Shown here: piece by piece, positions 7,684-16,166 of the stretch | Position numbering within the stretch: the stretch's first letter is position 1 | Layout: each line of letters opens with the position of its first letter | Source: Microbacterium aurantiacum | GTDB lineage: Bacteria > Actinomycetota > Actinomycetes > Actinomycetales > Microbacteriaceae | NCBI RefSeq assembly: GCF_021654035.1 | Contig: NZ_JAJPDW010000001.1 | Coordinates: 806,001-870,000 of the forward strand | Reading direction: 5' to 3' | Length of the DNA stretch: 64,000 nt | Notes under the pieces: model-generated | Database searches by the model: none | What the model saw: only the letters and a program-made list of their open reading frames with translations | Told to the model about the DNA's origin: nothing | Position numbers and translations under genes: made by a program

Positions 7684-8355
7684 TCAGTCGGCGAGGGCGA
7701 GGGCGCGGTACGGCTCGCGCGCGACGCGTCGGCGCTCCGCGGCGGCGGCGTTCGCCGCGACGGCGCTCCGGCCGTGCGTCGTCCGGTGGTAGAGCTCGTC
7801 GATGAGCGCGGTGGCCAGGCGCACCAGCCCGGCGATTTCCGCGTCATCGCGGTCGACCCACGCGCATCGGGGTTCGTCGTCGATCGGGACGAACCCGTCG
7901 TGCTGCTCCCACGCGACGAGGGTCCGCTCGGCGCCGAGCACGTGCTGCTGCCACCACACCTGGCGGAGGTACGTCCGGGGGATGGACCGCCAGGACTTGT
8001 TCGTCGTCTTGATCTCGGCGAGCACCACGCGTCCGCGGGCGTCGAGCCCGACACCGTCCGGCGTGGCGAGGTGACGCTTCTCGACGACGGCGTGGAACAG
8101 CGCCGAGGAGGGCTGGATGCCGTGCGTCGCCGCCACCCACGCGGCGATCTCGGGCTCGCGCGCCCGGCCGTGCGCGGTGTAGGCGTTGCCCGAGAAGCCG
8201 GAGCCGAGGAGCTTGGCGTCGGCGGCGCGTGCGATCGACCGCTCGGAGGTGAGGGAGGCGACATCCGTCGCGGTGATCCCGCGCGAGCGCGCGCGGACCC
8301 ACGCGACCCGATCGCGGGAGTCCGCGACGATACGGGCGGCGAGTTCCGGGGTCAC
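7684..8355 (-). CDS. YqaJ-like viral recombinase/exonuclease-family protein
   Basis: A 223-aa protein of the lambda-exonuclease/YqaJ fold. The landmarks are GITATDVASL near the N terminus, REPEIAAWVAATHGI, and the nuclease core LATPDGVGLDARGRVVLAEIKTTNKSW with Asp and the ExK pair expected for metal binding. Phage relatives digest DNA ends for single-strand annealing. No phage genes surround it, so it is a chromosomal copy of unknown role. The GTG start lies 6 nt after TAGCCT (minus strand 8367-8362), which implies a leaderless mRNA. Confidence 0.82.
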   Translation of the reverse strand: MTPELAARIVADSRDRVAWVRARSRGITATDVASLTSERSIARAADAKLLGSGFSGNAYTAHGRAREPEIAAWVAATHGIQPSSALFHAVVEKRHLATPDGVGLDARGRVVLAEIKTTNKSWRSIPRTYLRQVWWQQHVLGAERTLVAWEQHDGFVPIDDEPRCAWVDRDDAEIAGLVRLATALIDELYHRTTHGRSAVAANAAAAERRRVAREPYRALALAD

Positions 8356-8422
8356 CGTTCGAGGCTAACCCGGACCCCGCGCGCGCACCGCACGCGACAC
8401 CCGATCCCGCCGGCTGCGCCGC

Positions 8423-9445
8423 TCACTCGGGCGGGAGGGGGGCCGCGGCTCCCCGCACCGAGACGGCGGCCCGCTCGCCCGGCGCGACGTCGATGTCAGG
8501 ACCCACGCGCACGGTGAGATCCGTGCCGGCGTCCAGGCGCAGGTCGACCAGTGCGTCGTGGCCGAAATAGCGGATGCGGGTCACCTCGCCCGAGCCGGCG
8601 TGGCCGTCAGCGGCGTGCAGTCGGATCTGCTCGGGGCGGAGGACGATCGACACGGCGCCCCGGGCGGGTGCCGACAGGGCGATGTCCCCGAGTCCGCTCA
8701 TCGCGCGGTCGCCGTGGGCCTCGGCGGGGAGGATGAGGGCTTCGCCGAGGAAGCGGGCGGTCCAGGCATCCGCCGGTGCCGTGTAGACGTCCCGCGGCGT
8801 CCCCACCTGCACGATCCGGCCCGCCCGGAGCACGGCGACCCGGTCGCCGAGCGAGAGGGCCTCCTCCTGGTCGTGGGTGATCAGGGCCACCCCCACCCCG
8901 CGGTCGCGCAGGATCTGGGCCACGTCGTCGCGGACCTGCTGCCGAAGGCCGGCGTCGAGGGCGCTGAAGGGCTCGTCCATGAGGACCAGGCGCGGTTCGT
9001 GCGCGAGGGCGCGGGCGACGGCCACGCGCTGGCGCTGCCCGCCGGAGAGCTCGTGCGGTCGACGCCGGACGAGCTCTCCGAGGCCGACGACGTCCGCGAG
9101 GTCCCGGACGCGGGCGTCGCGGTGCGCGCTGCGCAGGCGCAGCCCGCGGATGCCGTACCCGATGTTCGCGGCGACGTCGAGGTGCGGGAACAGCGCCCCC
9201 TCCTGCGGGACGAGGCCGATGCCGCGCGACTCGGGAGCCCGGCGTGTGACGTCCTCGCCGTCGATCACGACGCGTCCCGAGCGGAGGGGGTGAAGGCCCG
9301 CGATCACGCGCAGGAGCGTGGACTTCCCGCTGCCGGACGGGCCGAGGACGCTGACGCGCTCGCCGGCGCCGATGTCGAGGTCGACGTCGTGGAGAACGTC
9401 GTGGTCCGCGTACGCGGCGCGGGCCTTCTCGACTCGGGTGGTCAC
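8423..9445 (-). CDS. fbpC: Iron(III) ABC transporter ATP-binding protein (FbpC-type)
   Basis: A 340-aa ATPase of the CUT1/Fbp group. Walker A GPSGSGKST (residues ~35-43), signature LSGGQRQRVAVARAL, Walker B LVLMDEP and the switch His (ITHD) are intact. A C-terminal TOBE-like region (~240-340, IVLRPEQIRLHA) follows. Its GTG overlaps the stop of the permease gene by 4 bases (GTGA), so the three genes form one operon. The iron box before the first gene and the substrate-binding protein type indicate ferric iron as cargo. Confidence 0.9.
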   Translation of the reverse strand: MTTRVEKARAAYADHDVLHDVDLDIGAGERVSVLGPSGSGKSTLLRVIAGLHPLRSGRVVIDGEDVTRRAPESRGIGLVPQEGALFPHLDVAANIGYGIRGLRLRSAHRDARVRDLADVVGLGELVRRRPHELSGGQRQRVAVARALAHEPRLVLMDEPFSALDAGLRQQVRDDVAQILRDRGVGVALITHDQEEALSLGDRVAVLRAGRIVQVGTPRDVYTAPADAWTARFLGEALILPAEAHGDRAMSGLGDIALSAPARGAVSIVLRPEQIRLHAADGHAGSGEVTRIRYFGHDALVDLRLDAGTDLTVRVGPDIDVAPGERAAVSVRGAAAPLPPE

Positions 9446-11028
9446 GGTTCCATTCTCCCGGACGTCGTCCGGCGCCGCTCCAGTCCGCGCGCGAGGAGAA
9501 GGGCGGGTGCGATGCCGGCGAGGATCAGGAGCACCCCGATGGGGGCCGCCGCGCCGTACGCGCCGAGCGAGGTCTTGCTCCACAGCTCCGTGGCCAGCGT
9601 GTCGAACCCGATGGGGCGGAGCATGAGGGTGGCGGGCAGTTCCTTGGCGACGGCGGTGGCCACCAGCACCCATCCCGCGAGGATGCCCGGCAGCGCTCCG
9701 GGAAGTGTGACGCGCAGCCACGTGCGCACGGGCCCCCGACCCAGGGTGCGCGAGGTCTCCTCGAGCTCTTCCGGGACCTGCGCGATCGCCGCGCGGGACG
9801 CCCCGATCGATTTCGGCAGGAACAGGATGCCGTAGGCGGCGAGAAGGACGAGGGCGCTCTGGTAGGCGCCGGGGAAGAACTGCAGGGAGAGCGTCACCAG
9901 CGCCAGGGCGACCACCACGCCGGGGAGGGCGTGCCCGAGGTAGGACACCGATTCCAGGCCCGTGACGAGCGCGCCGCGGTACCGGGCGGCGAGGATGCTG
10001 ACCGGCAGGGCGACGGCGACCGCCACGGTCGCCGCGAGCGCCGAGATGCCGACGGTCGTCCCCAGGGCCCCCGCGAGGTCGACCGGGGTGGAGGCGTAGC
10101 GGTCGCTGCGGAGCATCCGGATGCCGAGCGCGACGACCGGGAAGAGCACGCTCGCTGCGGTGACGGCGGCGAGGGCCGTCATGGTCGCGGCGGTGCCCGC
10201 GCGGCCGAGTTCCACCGCGGGGCGGGCGGACGCGGTGGTCCGGGTGCGCACGGTCCGCGGGCGGATGAGCCGTTCGCTGGCGACGCACACGACGGCCACG
10301 GCGGCGAGCAGCAGGGCCGTGGTGGCGGCCAGCGTCCGGTCGAATCCGCTGCTGAACTGCGCGTAGACGCCCGTCGTGAGCGTCTCGACACGGAGGATCG
10401 CGGGTGCTCCGAAATCCGACAGCGCGTACAGCGCGACCAGGAGCGCGCCGGCGGCCGCCGCCGGGAGGACGTGGGGGAGGACCACCGTGATGTAGACCCG
10501 CACCCGCCCGCGGCCGAGGGTGCGGGCGACGTCGACCAGCCCGTCGTCGAGGGTGGACAGGGCCGCCATCGCCGGCAGCGTCACGTACGGCACGGTGCAC
10601 AGGGTCAGCACGATCACCAGCGGCCAGAAACCGTCGACCGTCGGCCAGGTCGCCGTCCACGCGAAGGCGCCGACGTAGCTCGGCACCGCGAGCGGAAGGC
10701 ACAGGGCGATCCACCACAGCCGGCGGCCGGGAAGGCGCACCCGGACGGCAGCGGTCGCGAGGGCGATGCCGAGCGCCAGCGCGAGGGCGCTGACCGTCGC
10801 CGTCAAGGCGAGCGTGTCGACGAGGAGGTCCGCGGTCCGCGGACGCAGCAGCGCGGATGCCGCGGCCTCGGCGCCGCCGCCGGCCACCCGTGTCAGCAGC
10901 TGGACCAGCGGCGCGGCCGCGGCTGCGGCGACCAGGGCCGCCGCGAGCACCAGCAGCGCGGGAGCGCGCCGAGAGGGCGCGCTCCCGCGCTCGACGGAGC
11001 GTCGCGGGGACGAGAGGGCGGTGGTCAG
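9442..11028 (-). CDS. fbpB: Iron(III) ABC transporter permease (fused, FbpB-type)
   Basis: About 528 aa with two tandem permease halves (~12 membrane segments). Each half has the EAA-type loop: TLGRGRVRVYITVVLPHVLP in the first and TLGRGPVRTWLRVTLPGALP in the second. This duplicated layout is typical of FbpB/SfuB. The start is uncertain: no ATG/GTG lies near the previous stop, and a CTG at 11028 overlapping that stop is the most upstream candidate, while a GTG further in is possible. The end overlaps fbpC by 4 bases. Confidence 0.87.
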   Translation of the reverse strand: MTTALSSPRRSVERGSAPSRRAPALLVLAAALVAAAAAAPLVQLLTRVAGGGAEAAASALLRPRTADLLVDTLALTATVSALALALGIALATAAVRVRLPGRRLWWIALCLPLAVPSYVGAFAWTATWPTVDGFWPLVIVLTLCTVPYVTLPAMAALSTLDDGLVDVARTLGRGRVRVYITVVLPHVLPAAAAGALLVALYALSDFGAPAILRVETLTTGVYAQFSSGFDRTLAATTALLLAAVAVVCVASERLIRPRTVRTRTTASARPAVELGRAGTAATMTALAAVTAASVLFPVVALGIRMLRSDRYASTPVDLAGALGTTVGISALAATVAVAVALPVSILAARYRGALVTGLESVSYLGHALPGVVVALALVTLSLQFFPGAYQSALVLLAAYGILFLPKSIGASRAAIAQVPEELEETSRTLGRGPVRTWLRVTLPGALPGILAGWVLVATAVAKELPATLMLRPIGFDTLATELWSKTSLGAYGAAAPIGVLLILAGIAPALLLARGLERRRTTSGRMEP

Positions 11029-12071
11029 AGCAGTCCCGCCGCGGTGATCATCGCCACGGTCTCCTCCAGCGAGGACAAGTCGGAGAGGTCGATGTCGGGG
11101 CCGCCCAGCTCGTCGCGGGCCGGCACGCCCTCGGGGCCGGGGAGGTCGCCCACGAGCGGGTACTCGAACGTCTCCTCGAGGAAGTAGGTCTGGGCGTCCT
11201 CCGAGACGAGGAACTCGACGAACTCGGCCGCCTCGGGCGAGTCGGCGGCGCCGGTGAGGATCCCGGCTCCCGTGACGTTGACGAGTGCGGAGATCGAGCC
11301 CGGGTCGCCGAACTTCAGCTGCGCGCGCAGCGTCGTGGGGTCCTGCTCGGAGCGGGCCCAGTAGTAGTGGTTGATGAGGCCGAGGTCGACGGCGCCGGCG
11401 TTGACCGCTTCGAGCAGCTCGCCGTTGCGCGCGTAGACCGGGGAGTCGTTCGCCACGAGACCCTCCAGCCATGCCTGGGCGACCTCGTCGCCTTCGCTGA
11501 CGCGGAGGGCCGTCACGAACGCCTGGAAGGAGGCGTTGCTCGGAACGATCCCGACTTTCCCCGCCCATTCCGGCTCTGTCAGCTCGAGGACGTCGCCGGG
11601 GACCTCGTCGGCGGTGTACTTCTCGCTGTCGTAGGCGATGACGCGGGCCCGGCCGGTCAGGCCCACCCAGGAGTCGTCGGTGGAGGTGTACTCGGCGGGC
11701 ACGAGCTCAGTGATCTCGTCCGGCAGGGTCGTGAACATCCCGGCCTCCGCGACGGCGCCGAGGGCTCCGGCATCCTGGGAGAGGAAGACCTGTGCGGGCG
11801 TGCGCTCGCCCTCTTCGAGCAGCTGTGCGGCGAGCTCGGTGGTCCCGGCGTAGCGGACCTCGACGGTGATGCCGGACTGCTCCTCGAACATCTCGATGAG
11901 GGGGTCGACGAGTTCGGCATCGCGGCCCGAGTAGACCGTCAGGGTGCGCGGACCCTCGGCGGTCTCGTCCGCCGTCTCGGCCGGGGCGTCCGCGCCGGCG
12001 CAGGCGGTGAGGGTCAACGCGGCGACGCCGAGCAGCGCGAGGGGCGTCAGGCGGAAGCGGCGAGAGGGCAT
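11025..12071 (-). CDS. fbpA: Iron(III) ABC transporter substrate-binding lipoprotein (FbpA-type)
   Basis: A 348-aa lipoprotein. The signal peptide ends in the lipobox LTAC (Cys ~24). The mature part is a periplasmic-binding-protein type II fold with LTVYSGRDAELVDPLIEMFE at the start. The NHYYWARSE stretch fits the tyrosine pair that ligates ferric iron in FbpA-like proteins. It delivers iron to FbpBC. The Shine-Dalgarno sequence GAAGGA precedes the ATG. A perfect DtxR-type box 52 bases upstream predicts repression by iron. Confidence 0.9.
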   Translation of the reverse strand: MPSRRFRLTPLALLGVAALTLTACAGADAPAETADETAEGPRTLTVYSGRDAELVDPLIEMFEEQSGITVEVRYAGTTELAAQLLEEGERTPAQVFLSQDAGALGAVAEAGMFTTLPDEITELVPAEYTSTDDSWVGLTGRARVIAYDSEKYTADEVPGDVLELTEPEWAGKVGIVPSNASFQAFVTALRVSEGDEVAQAWLEGLVANDSPVYARNGELLEAVNAGAVDLGLINHYYWARSEQDPTTLRAQLKFGDPGSISALVNVTGAGILTGAADSPEAAEFVEFLVSEDAQTYFLEETFEYPLVGDLPGPEGVPARDELGGPDIDLSDLSSLEETVAMITAAGLL

Positions 12072-12122
12072 GGCGGATCGTCCTTCGTCAGGGGAGGGGG
12101 CGCGACGCGCGAGGCGTCGTTG

Positions 12123-12138
12123 TTAGGTTAGCCTAACC
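12123..12138. promoter_or_regulatory. DtxR/IdeR-type iron box
   Basis: TTAGGTTAGCCTAACC contains the perfect dyad GGTTAG-C-CTAACC and matches the known actinobacterial DtxR/IdeR consensus (TTAGGTTAGSCTAACCTAA) over most of its length. It lies upstream of fbpABC. Iron-loaded DtxR should repress the importer. Confidence 0.85.
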
Positions 12139-12158
12139 ATTTGCCGCACGCGCGCGAT

Positions 12159-12187
12159 TTGGCGGACTCCCCGTGCTGTCGTAGGCT
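12159..12187 (+). promoter_or_regulatory. rplJL promoter
   Basis: TTGGCG (12159-12164) and TAGGCT (12182-12187) are separated by 17 bases, a good sigma-70-type pair. Transcription would start near 12194, leaving a leader of about 210 nt before rplJ. Confidence 0.6.
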
Positions 12188-12194
12188 GTGTCCA

Positions 12195-12406
12195 ACCGAA
12201 GACCGCCGGTCATCGTCGTGCGTGAGAGCGTGAGGCGATCGAAGCTCTGGAAACAGGGGCCCGCGCAGGTGTCACGAACCGGACTTCCGTCCTTCAGCTC
12301 CGTGCGCTTGCGCCGGAGCTTTTTCGTTTTCCGAGCTGGGAGACACCGGATGCCCTCGGCCGGCGCTTCGCCATCGCGAAGTGTCTCGCATACACAAGGA
12401 GTGGCC
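12195..12406 (+). ncRNA. L10-type ribosomal protein leader with attenuator
   Basis: The ~210-nt leader of rplJ. It contains a classic intrinsic terminator: AGCTCCG (12296-12302) pairs with CGGAGCT (12314-12320), followed by TTTTTCGTTTT. The stretch before it (12230-12295) is purine-rich with short helices, as in L10 leaders that bind the L10-L12 complex. A terminator inside the leader implies premature termination as the control step. Family membership is inference from position and structure. Confidence 0.6.
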
Positions 12407-12922
12407 ATGGCGCAGAAGGAAGCATCGGTCGCCGAGCTCACGAAGAATTTCGAGGACTCGACCGCCGTTCTGCTGACCGAGTACCGCGGCTTGACGGTTG
12501 CCGAGCTCAAGGAGCTTCGCAACACCATCCGTCAGGACGCGGAATACGCCGTGGTGAAGAACACGCTGACCAAGATCGCCGCGAACAACGCGGGGATCAC
12601 GGCGCTGGACGACGACCTCAAGGGTCCGTCGGCCGTCGCTTTCGTGCACGGTGACCCGGTCGCCGTCGCGAAGGGTCTGCGCGCCTTCGCCAAGGCACAC
12701 CCTCTTCTGGTCATCAAGGGCGGTTTCTTCGACGGAAACCCCCTGACCGCTGAAGAGGTCAACAAGCTCGCCGATCTCGAGACCCGTGAAGTCCTGCTGG
12801 CGAAGCTCGCCGGTGCGATGAAGGCCTCGCTGACCAAGGCGGCCTACGTCTTCAACGCACTGCCGTCGAAGGCCGTTCGAACGGTCGACGCACTGCGCGA
12901 GAAGCAGGAGTCCGCGGCCTGA
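12407..12922 (+). CDS. rplJ: 50S ribosomal protein L10
   Basis: A 171-aa protein of typical length. It starts [20 protein letters not shown] and has the rRNA-binding [17 protein letters not shown] and [10 protein letters not shown] segments; the C-terminal helix that docks L7/L12 dimers follows. The ATG at 12407 has the Shine-Dalgarno sequence AAGGAG. It is cotranscribed with rplL and probably self-regulated through the long leader. The gap of ~9.8 kb from rplA is filled with unrelated accessory genes. Confidence 0.97.
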   Translation: MAQKEASVAELTKNFEDSTAVLLTEYRGLTVAELKELRNTIRQDAEYAVVKNTLTKIAANNAGITALDDDLKGPSAVAFVHGDPVAVAKGLRAFAKAHPLLVIKGGFFDGNPLTAEEVNKLADLETREVLLAKLAGAMKASLTKAAYVFNALPSKAVRTVDALREKQESAA

Positions 12923-12964
12923 GACAGGCCCGGCTGACAAACCCACCCAACAAGGAGAATCATC

Positions 12965-13357
12965 ATGGCAAAGCTCAGCACTGAGGAGCTGCTCGACGCG
13001 TTCAAGGAGCTCACGCTCATCGAGCTCAGCGAGTTCGTCAAGGCGTTCGAGGAGACCTTCGACGTCACCGCCGCCGCCCCGGTCGCGGTCGCCGCTGCCG
13101 GCGCCCCCGCCGGTGGAGCCGGTGACGCCGCCGCCGAGGAGGAGAAGGACTCGTTCGACGTCGTCCTCGAGGCCGCCGGCGACAAGAAGATCCAGGTCAT
13201 CAAGGTCGTCCGCGAGCTCACCTCGCTCGGCCTCGGCGAGGCCAAGGCCGTCGTCGACGGTGCCCCCAAGGCCGTCCTGGAGGGCGCCAACAAGGAGACC
13301 GCCGAGAAGGCCAAGGCTTCCCTCGAAGAGGCCGGCGCGACCGTCACCCTCAAGTGA
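12965..13357 (+). CDS. rplL: 50S ribosomal protein L7/L12
   Basis: A 130-aa protein. It has the dimerising N-terminal domain ([20 protein letters not shown]), an Ala/Gly-rich hinge (~residues 37-60) and the factor-binding C-terminal domain with [20 protein letters not shown]. It recruits translation GTPases to the ribosomal stalk. The Shine-Dalgarno sequence AAGGAG precedes the ATG. A perfect 16-bp hairpin follows; rpoB, often found next, is not in the window. Confidence 0.98.
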   Translation: MAKLSTEELLDAFKELTLIELSEFVKAFEETFDVTAAAPVAVAAAGAPAGGAGDAAAEEEKDSFDVVLEAAGDKKIQVIKVVRELTSLGLGEAKAVVDGAPKAVLEGANKETAEKAKASLEEAGATVTLK

Positions 13358-13410
13358 GCCGAGGCGGATCACCGCTGCGCAGCAGCGTTGATGCGCCGAA
13401 TAGTCACTGA

Positions 13411-13446
13411 CAGAAGCCCCGGATGCTCAGGCATCCGGGGCTTCTG
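13411..13446. terminator. Perfect hairpin terminator after rplL
   Basis: A 16-bp perfect stem (13411-13426 with 13431-13446) with the loop TCAG. It lies between convergent rplL and the lacI-type gene and can serve both. The right arm contains the heptamer GGCATCC. Confidence 0.88.
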
Positions 13447-14484
13447 TCATGCCCGGGCGTCGGTGACGGCCGCGGAACGGTCGGGGGCGAGGGGCGCGGT
13501 CGAGCTGCGCACGACCATCGTCGCCCGCTGCCGCAGGATCGAGTGCGGCCGGTGGGGGTCCTGGAGGTGGGCGAGCACCAGATCGACCGCCGCGCGCCCC
13601 TGCGCGCGCGGGTCCTGCTTCAAGGTGGTGAGGGAGAACATCTCCGCGTATTCGTGATCGTCGATCCCGATGACCGAGAGGGCGCTGGGGACCTGCACGC
13701 CGAGTCGTCGTGCGGCGATGATGGCGCCGATGGCGACCTCGTCGCATGTGGCCACGATGGCCGTCGGGCGCTCGCGGAGATCGCCCAGGACGTTCACGGC
13801 CGCGGCGTACCCGCCGGGGAGCGTCACGTCGGAGTGGATGTGGCGGATGCCGGCACCGAGGCCCGCGTCCTCCATGGCCGAGGTGTACCCGCCGAGTCGT
13901 CGCCGGTCCACCTGGGCCCAGTGCTGGTCCGGGCGCCCGCCCAGGAAGGCGATCCGCTCGTGCCCGAGAGCGAGGAGGTGCTCGGTGGCCCGTCGTGCGG
14001 CATCCTCCTCGTCGATGGCGACGAGGGAGGTCGTCTCGCCTGAGCCCACCACGCTGACCATGGGGCGCCCGATCGCGACCAGCCGCTCCAGCTCCCGGTG
14101 GTCGGGTTCCAGTCCCACCGCGATGAGCCCGTCGAATCGCTTGCGCGCGAGGTAGTCGTCGAAGATCCGCGCCCGTCCCTCGCTCCCCGGATTCGCGTCG
14201 TAGAGCGTGAGATCGAGGCCGTGCTCGAGCAGCGCCTCCTGGATCCCCTCCAGGACCTCGGCGAAGAACCATCGGTTCAGATACGGCATCACCACGCCGA
14301 TGTTCTTCGTGCGCCCGGTGGCGAGACTGACGGCGCTGGTGGACGGCACGTAGCCGAGCTCGGCGGCGGCGCGCGCGACGCGCTCGCGGGTGTCCTCGGA
14401 GACGTAGCCGGTGCTGCCGAGCGCCCGGCTGGCGGTCGATTTCGACACGCCGGCGCGCCGTGCGACTTCCGAGATACCGCTCAC
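13447..14484 (-). CDS. LacI-family transcriptional regulator of the alpha-glycoside cluster
   Basis: A 345-aa LacI/GalR protein. The helix-turn-helix ISEVARRAGVSKSTASRALG and hinge helix come first, then a sugar-binding effector domain from ~60. The start was placed at GTG 14484, after the purine-rich GGAAAGGA. An ATG 17 codons upstream (14535) has no ribosome-binding site. The gene is divergent from the sugar importer. The two dyads GGGAGCGGTTCCC and GGGAACGGTTCCC flanking the intergenic region match LacI-family operators. Induction by an alpha-galactoside or alpha-glucoside is likely. Confidence 0.88.
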   Translation of the reverse strand: MSGISEVARRAGVSKSTASRALGSTGYVSEDTRERVARAAAELGYVPSTSAVSLATGRTKNIGVVMPYLNRWFFAEVLEGIQEALLEHGLDLTLYDANPGSEGRARIFDDYLARKRFDGLIAVGLEPDHRELERLVAIGRPMVSVVGSGETTSLVAIDEEDAARRATEHLLALGHERIAFLGGRPDQHWAQVDRRRLGGYTSAMEDAGLGAGIRHIHSDVTLPGGYAAAVNVLGDLRERPTAIVATCDEVAIGAIIAARRLGVQVPSALSVIGIDDHEYAEMFSLTTLKQDPRAQGRAAVDLVLAHLQDPHRPHSILRQRATMVVRSSTAPLAPDRSAAVTDARA

Positions 14485-14555
14485 CGTCGAGTCCGTCCTT
14501 TCCGACGCCACCGTGCGTCCGTTCCGGGACAGCATAGCGAAGGCGGGCGCAAAGT

Positions 14556-14568
14556 GGGAGCGGTTCCC
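14556..14568. promoter_or_regulatory. LacI-type operator O1
   Basis: GGGAGCGGTTCCC, a near-perfect dyad with a central CG, on the regulator side of the intergenic region. It is 110 bp from the second copy. Confidence 0.7.
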
Positions 14569-14631
14569 GGCCGATCTCCGTCTGTGCAGCCGCGGAATTC
14601 CGGGCCTTTACCGTTTCGTGATCCTTCATGG

Positions 14632-14678
14632 TTGTGCGGGCGGCGATGTTTCGTCTACCGTGTGTGGGAACGGTTCCC
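14632..14678 (+). promoter_or_regulatory. Promoter and operator O2 of the sugar ABC operon
   Basis: TTGTGC (14632-14637) and TACCGT (14656-14661) are spaced 18 bases apart. The perfect dyad GGGAACGGTTCCC (14666-14678, flanked by GTGT/GACAC) lies directly over the expected transcription start. Repressor bound there would block initiation. Confidence 0.75.
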
Positions 14679-14723
14679 GACACGGGGCCGTTGCGCAGAA
14701 CGTGACTCGAGGAGGAGCATCAC

Positions 14724-16052
14724 ATGGGAATGTCACAGCACCGGCGGATCCTGGTGCCGGTCGTCGGCTTGGGGGTCGTCGGCATGGCTCTGGCCGCCTG
14801 TTCGGGTGGCGGCGGAGGCGACGACGGAGGCGGCGGCGACAGCCAGACCGTCTCGATCATGGGCGCCTTCACCGATGCCCAGGCCGCCGCTTTCCAGGCC
14901 GACCTGGACGCATGGTCGGAGACCAGCGGCATCACCGTCACCTACGACGGCAACACCGACTTCCAGACCGCCGTGGTCGCCCGCGCGACCGCCGGCAACC
15001 CGCCGGACATCGCGATCTATCCGCAGCCGGGCGTGCTGAAGAGCCAGACGAACACCCTCTACCCGCTGGAGGAGCTCGGCCTGGACATCGACGCGATCAC
15101 CGCCGACCAGGCCAACGGCCTCGGGCAGATCGCCCAGGTCGACGGCCAGACCTACGGCCTGCCATACTCGATCAACGTCAAGTCGCTCGTCTGGTACAAC
15201 CCGGCGGCGTTCGAGGCGGCGGGGCTGGAAGTGCCCACCACCGACGCGGAGCTGACCGCTCTCCAGCAGCAGATCATCGACGAGGGCCTCGGCTACCCGT
15301 GGTGCGTCGGCCTGGAGTCGGGCGCGGGCACCGGATGGCCGGCGACGGACTGGCTCGAGGAGTACGTCCTCCGCTACGGCGGCCTCGACGAGTACAACGC
15401 CTGGATTGCGGGCGACGTGCTCTTCGACAGCCCCCTGGTCAACGAGGCCGGCGACAAGGTCGCCACCGAGCTGCTCGAGCCCGGCAAGATCAACGGCGGC
15501 GGACCCGCCGCGGCGACGACGTCCTTCCAGACCGCCGGCAACCAGCTGTTCGTCGAGGGCGTCGACAACGGTCAGTGCTTCATGATGCGTCAGGGCTCGT
15601 TCATCGCGGACTTCTTCCCCGAGGACATCAAGGCGCAGATCGCCGACGGCGACCTGTCGAACATCGACTTCTTCCAGCTGCCGTCGCCCGACGGCACCCC
15701 GACGGCGATGCTCGGCGGTGGCGACCTGGTCGGCGCCTTCACCAACAACGAGGCCACCGCCGCGGTGGTCGAGTACATCACCAGTGCCGAGTTCGGGACG
15801 AACGGATACGCCAGCCAGGCGATCTTCCTCTCGCCCCACAACGACTTCGACACGTCGTTCTACACCACGGAGTTCCAGGTCAAGGCCCAGGAGCTGCTCG
15901 CCGCATCGGAGCTGTTCGGCTTCGACGCGTCGGACCAGATGCCCGGTGAAGTCGGTGCGGGTACCGAGTGGACCGAGCTCACCAGCTGGTTCGCCGGTCA
16001 GCAGTCCATGGAGCAGGCGTTCCAGAACATCGACGCCTCCTGGCCCCGGTAA
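14724..16052 (+). CDS. Sugar ABC transporter substrate-binding lipoprotein (AglE-like)
   Basis: A 442-aa CUT1 binding lipoprotein. The signal peptide ends at the lipobox LAAC (Cys 26) and is followed by a Gly/Asp linker. The mature domain includes ITVTYDGNTDFQTAVVARA and IYPQPGVLKSQ. The Shine-Dalgarno sequence GGAGGAG precedes the ATG. It lies in one operon with two permeases and next to a GH36 alpha-galactosidase, so the cargo is probably an alpha-galactoside or alpha-glucoside; AglE relatives bind alpha-glucosides. The sequence cannot separate these two options. Confidence 0.87.
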   Translation: MGMSQHRRILVPVVGLGVVGMALAACSGGGGGDDGGGGDSQTVSIMGAFTDAQAAAFQADLDAWSETSGITVTYDGNTDFQTAVVARATAGNPPDIAIYPQPGVLKSQTNTLYPLEELGLDIDAITADQANGLGQIAQVDGQTYGLPYSINVKSLVWYNPAAFEAAGLEVPTTDAELTALQQQIIDEGLGYPWCVGLESGAGTGWPATDWLEEYVLRYGGLDEYNAWIAGDVLFDSPLVNEAGDKVATELLEPGKINGGGPAAATTSFQTAGNQLFVEGVDNGQCFMMRQGSFIADFFPEDIKAQIADGDLSNIDFFQLPSPDGTPTAMLGGGDLVGAFTNNEATAAVVEYITSAEFGTNGYASQAIFLSPHNDFDTSFYTTEFQVKAQELLAASELFGFDASDQMPGEVGAGTEWTELTSWFAGQQSMEQAFQNIDASWPR

Positions 16053-16080
16053 TCCATCGCACCACCTCACCGAGTGATTC

Positions 16081-16126
16081 AGCGGGGAGCGGTGCCGGCT
16101 CTCGTCAACCGGCACCGCTCCCCGCT
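16081..16126 (+). terminator. Perfect hairpin between binding-protein and permease genes
   Basis: An 18-bp perfect stem (16081-16098 with 16109-16126) with a 10-base loop. In binding-protein operons such intercistronic hairpins reduce read-through and protect the upstream mRNA, giving more binding protein than permease. Confidence 0.75.
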
Positions 16127-16166
16127 AGCATCTCCCTCACCCTCACAATGACGTCAGGCGGTATCG

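Noticed and set aside
7684..8355. Prophage remnant suggested by the YqaJ-type gene
   Set aside because: No integrase, structural, lysis or annealing genes and no attachment repeats lie nearby.
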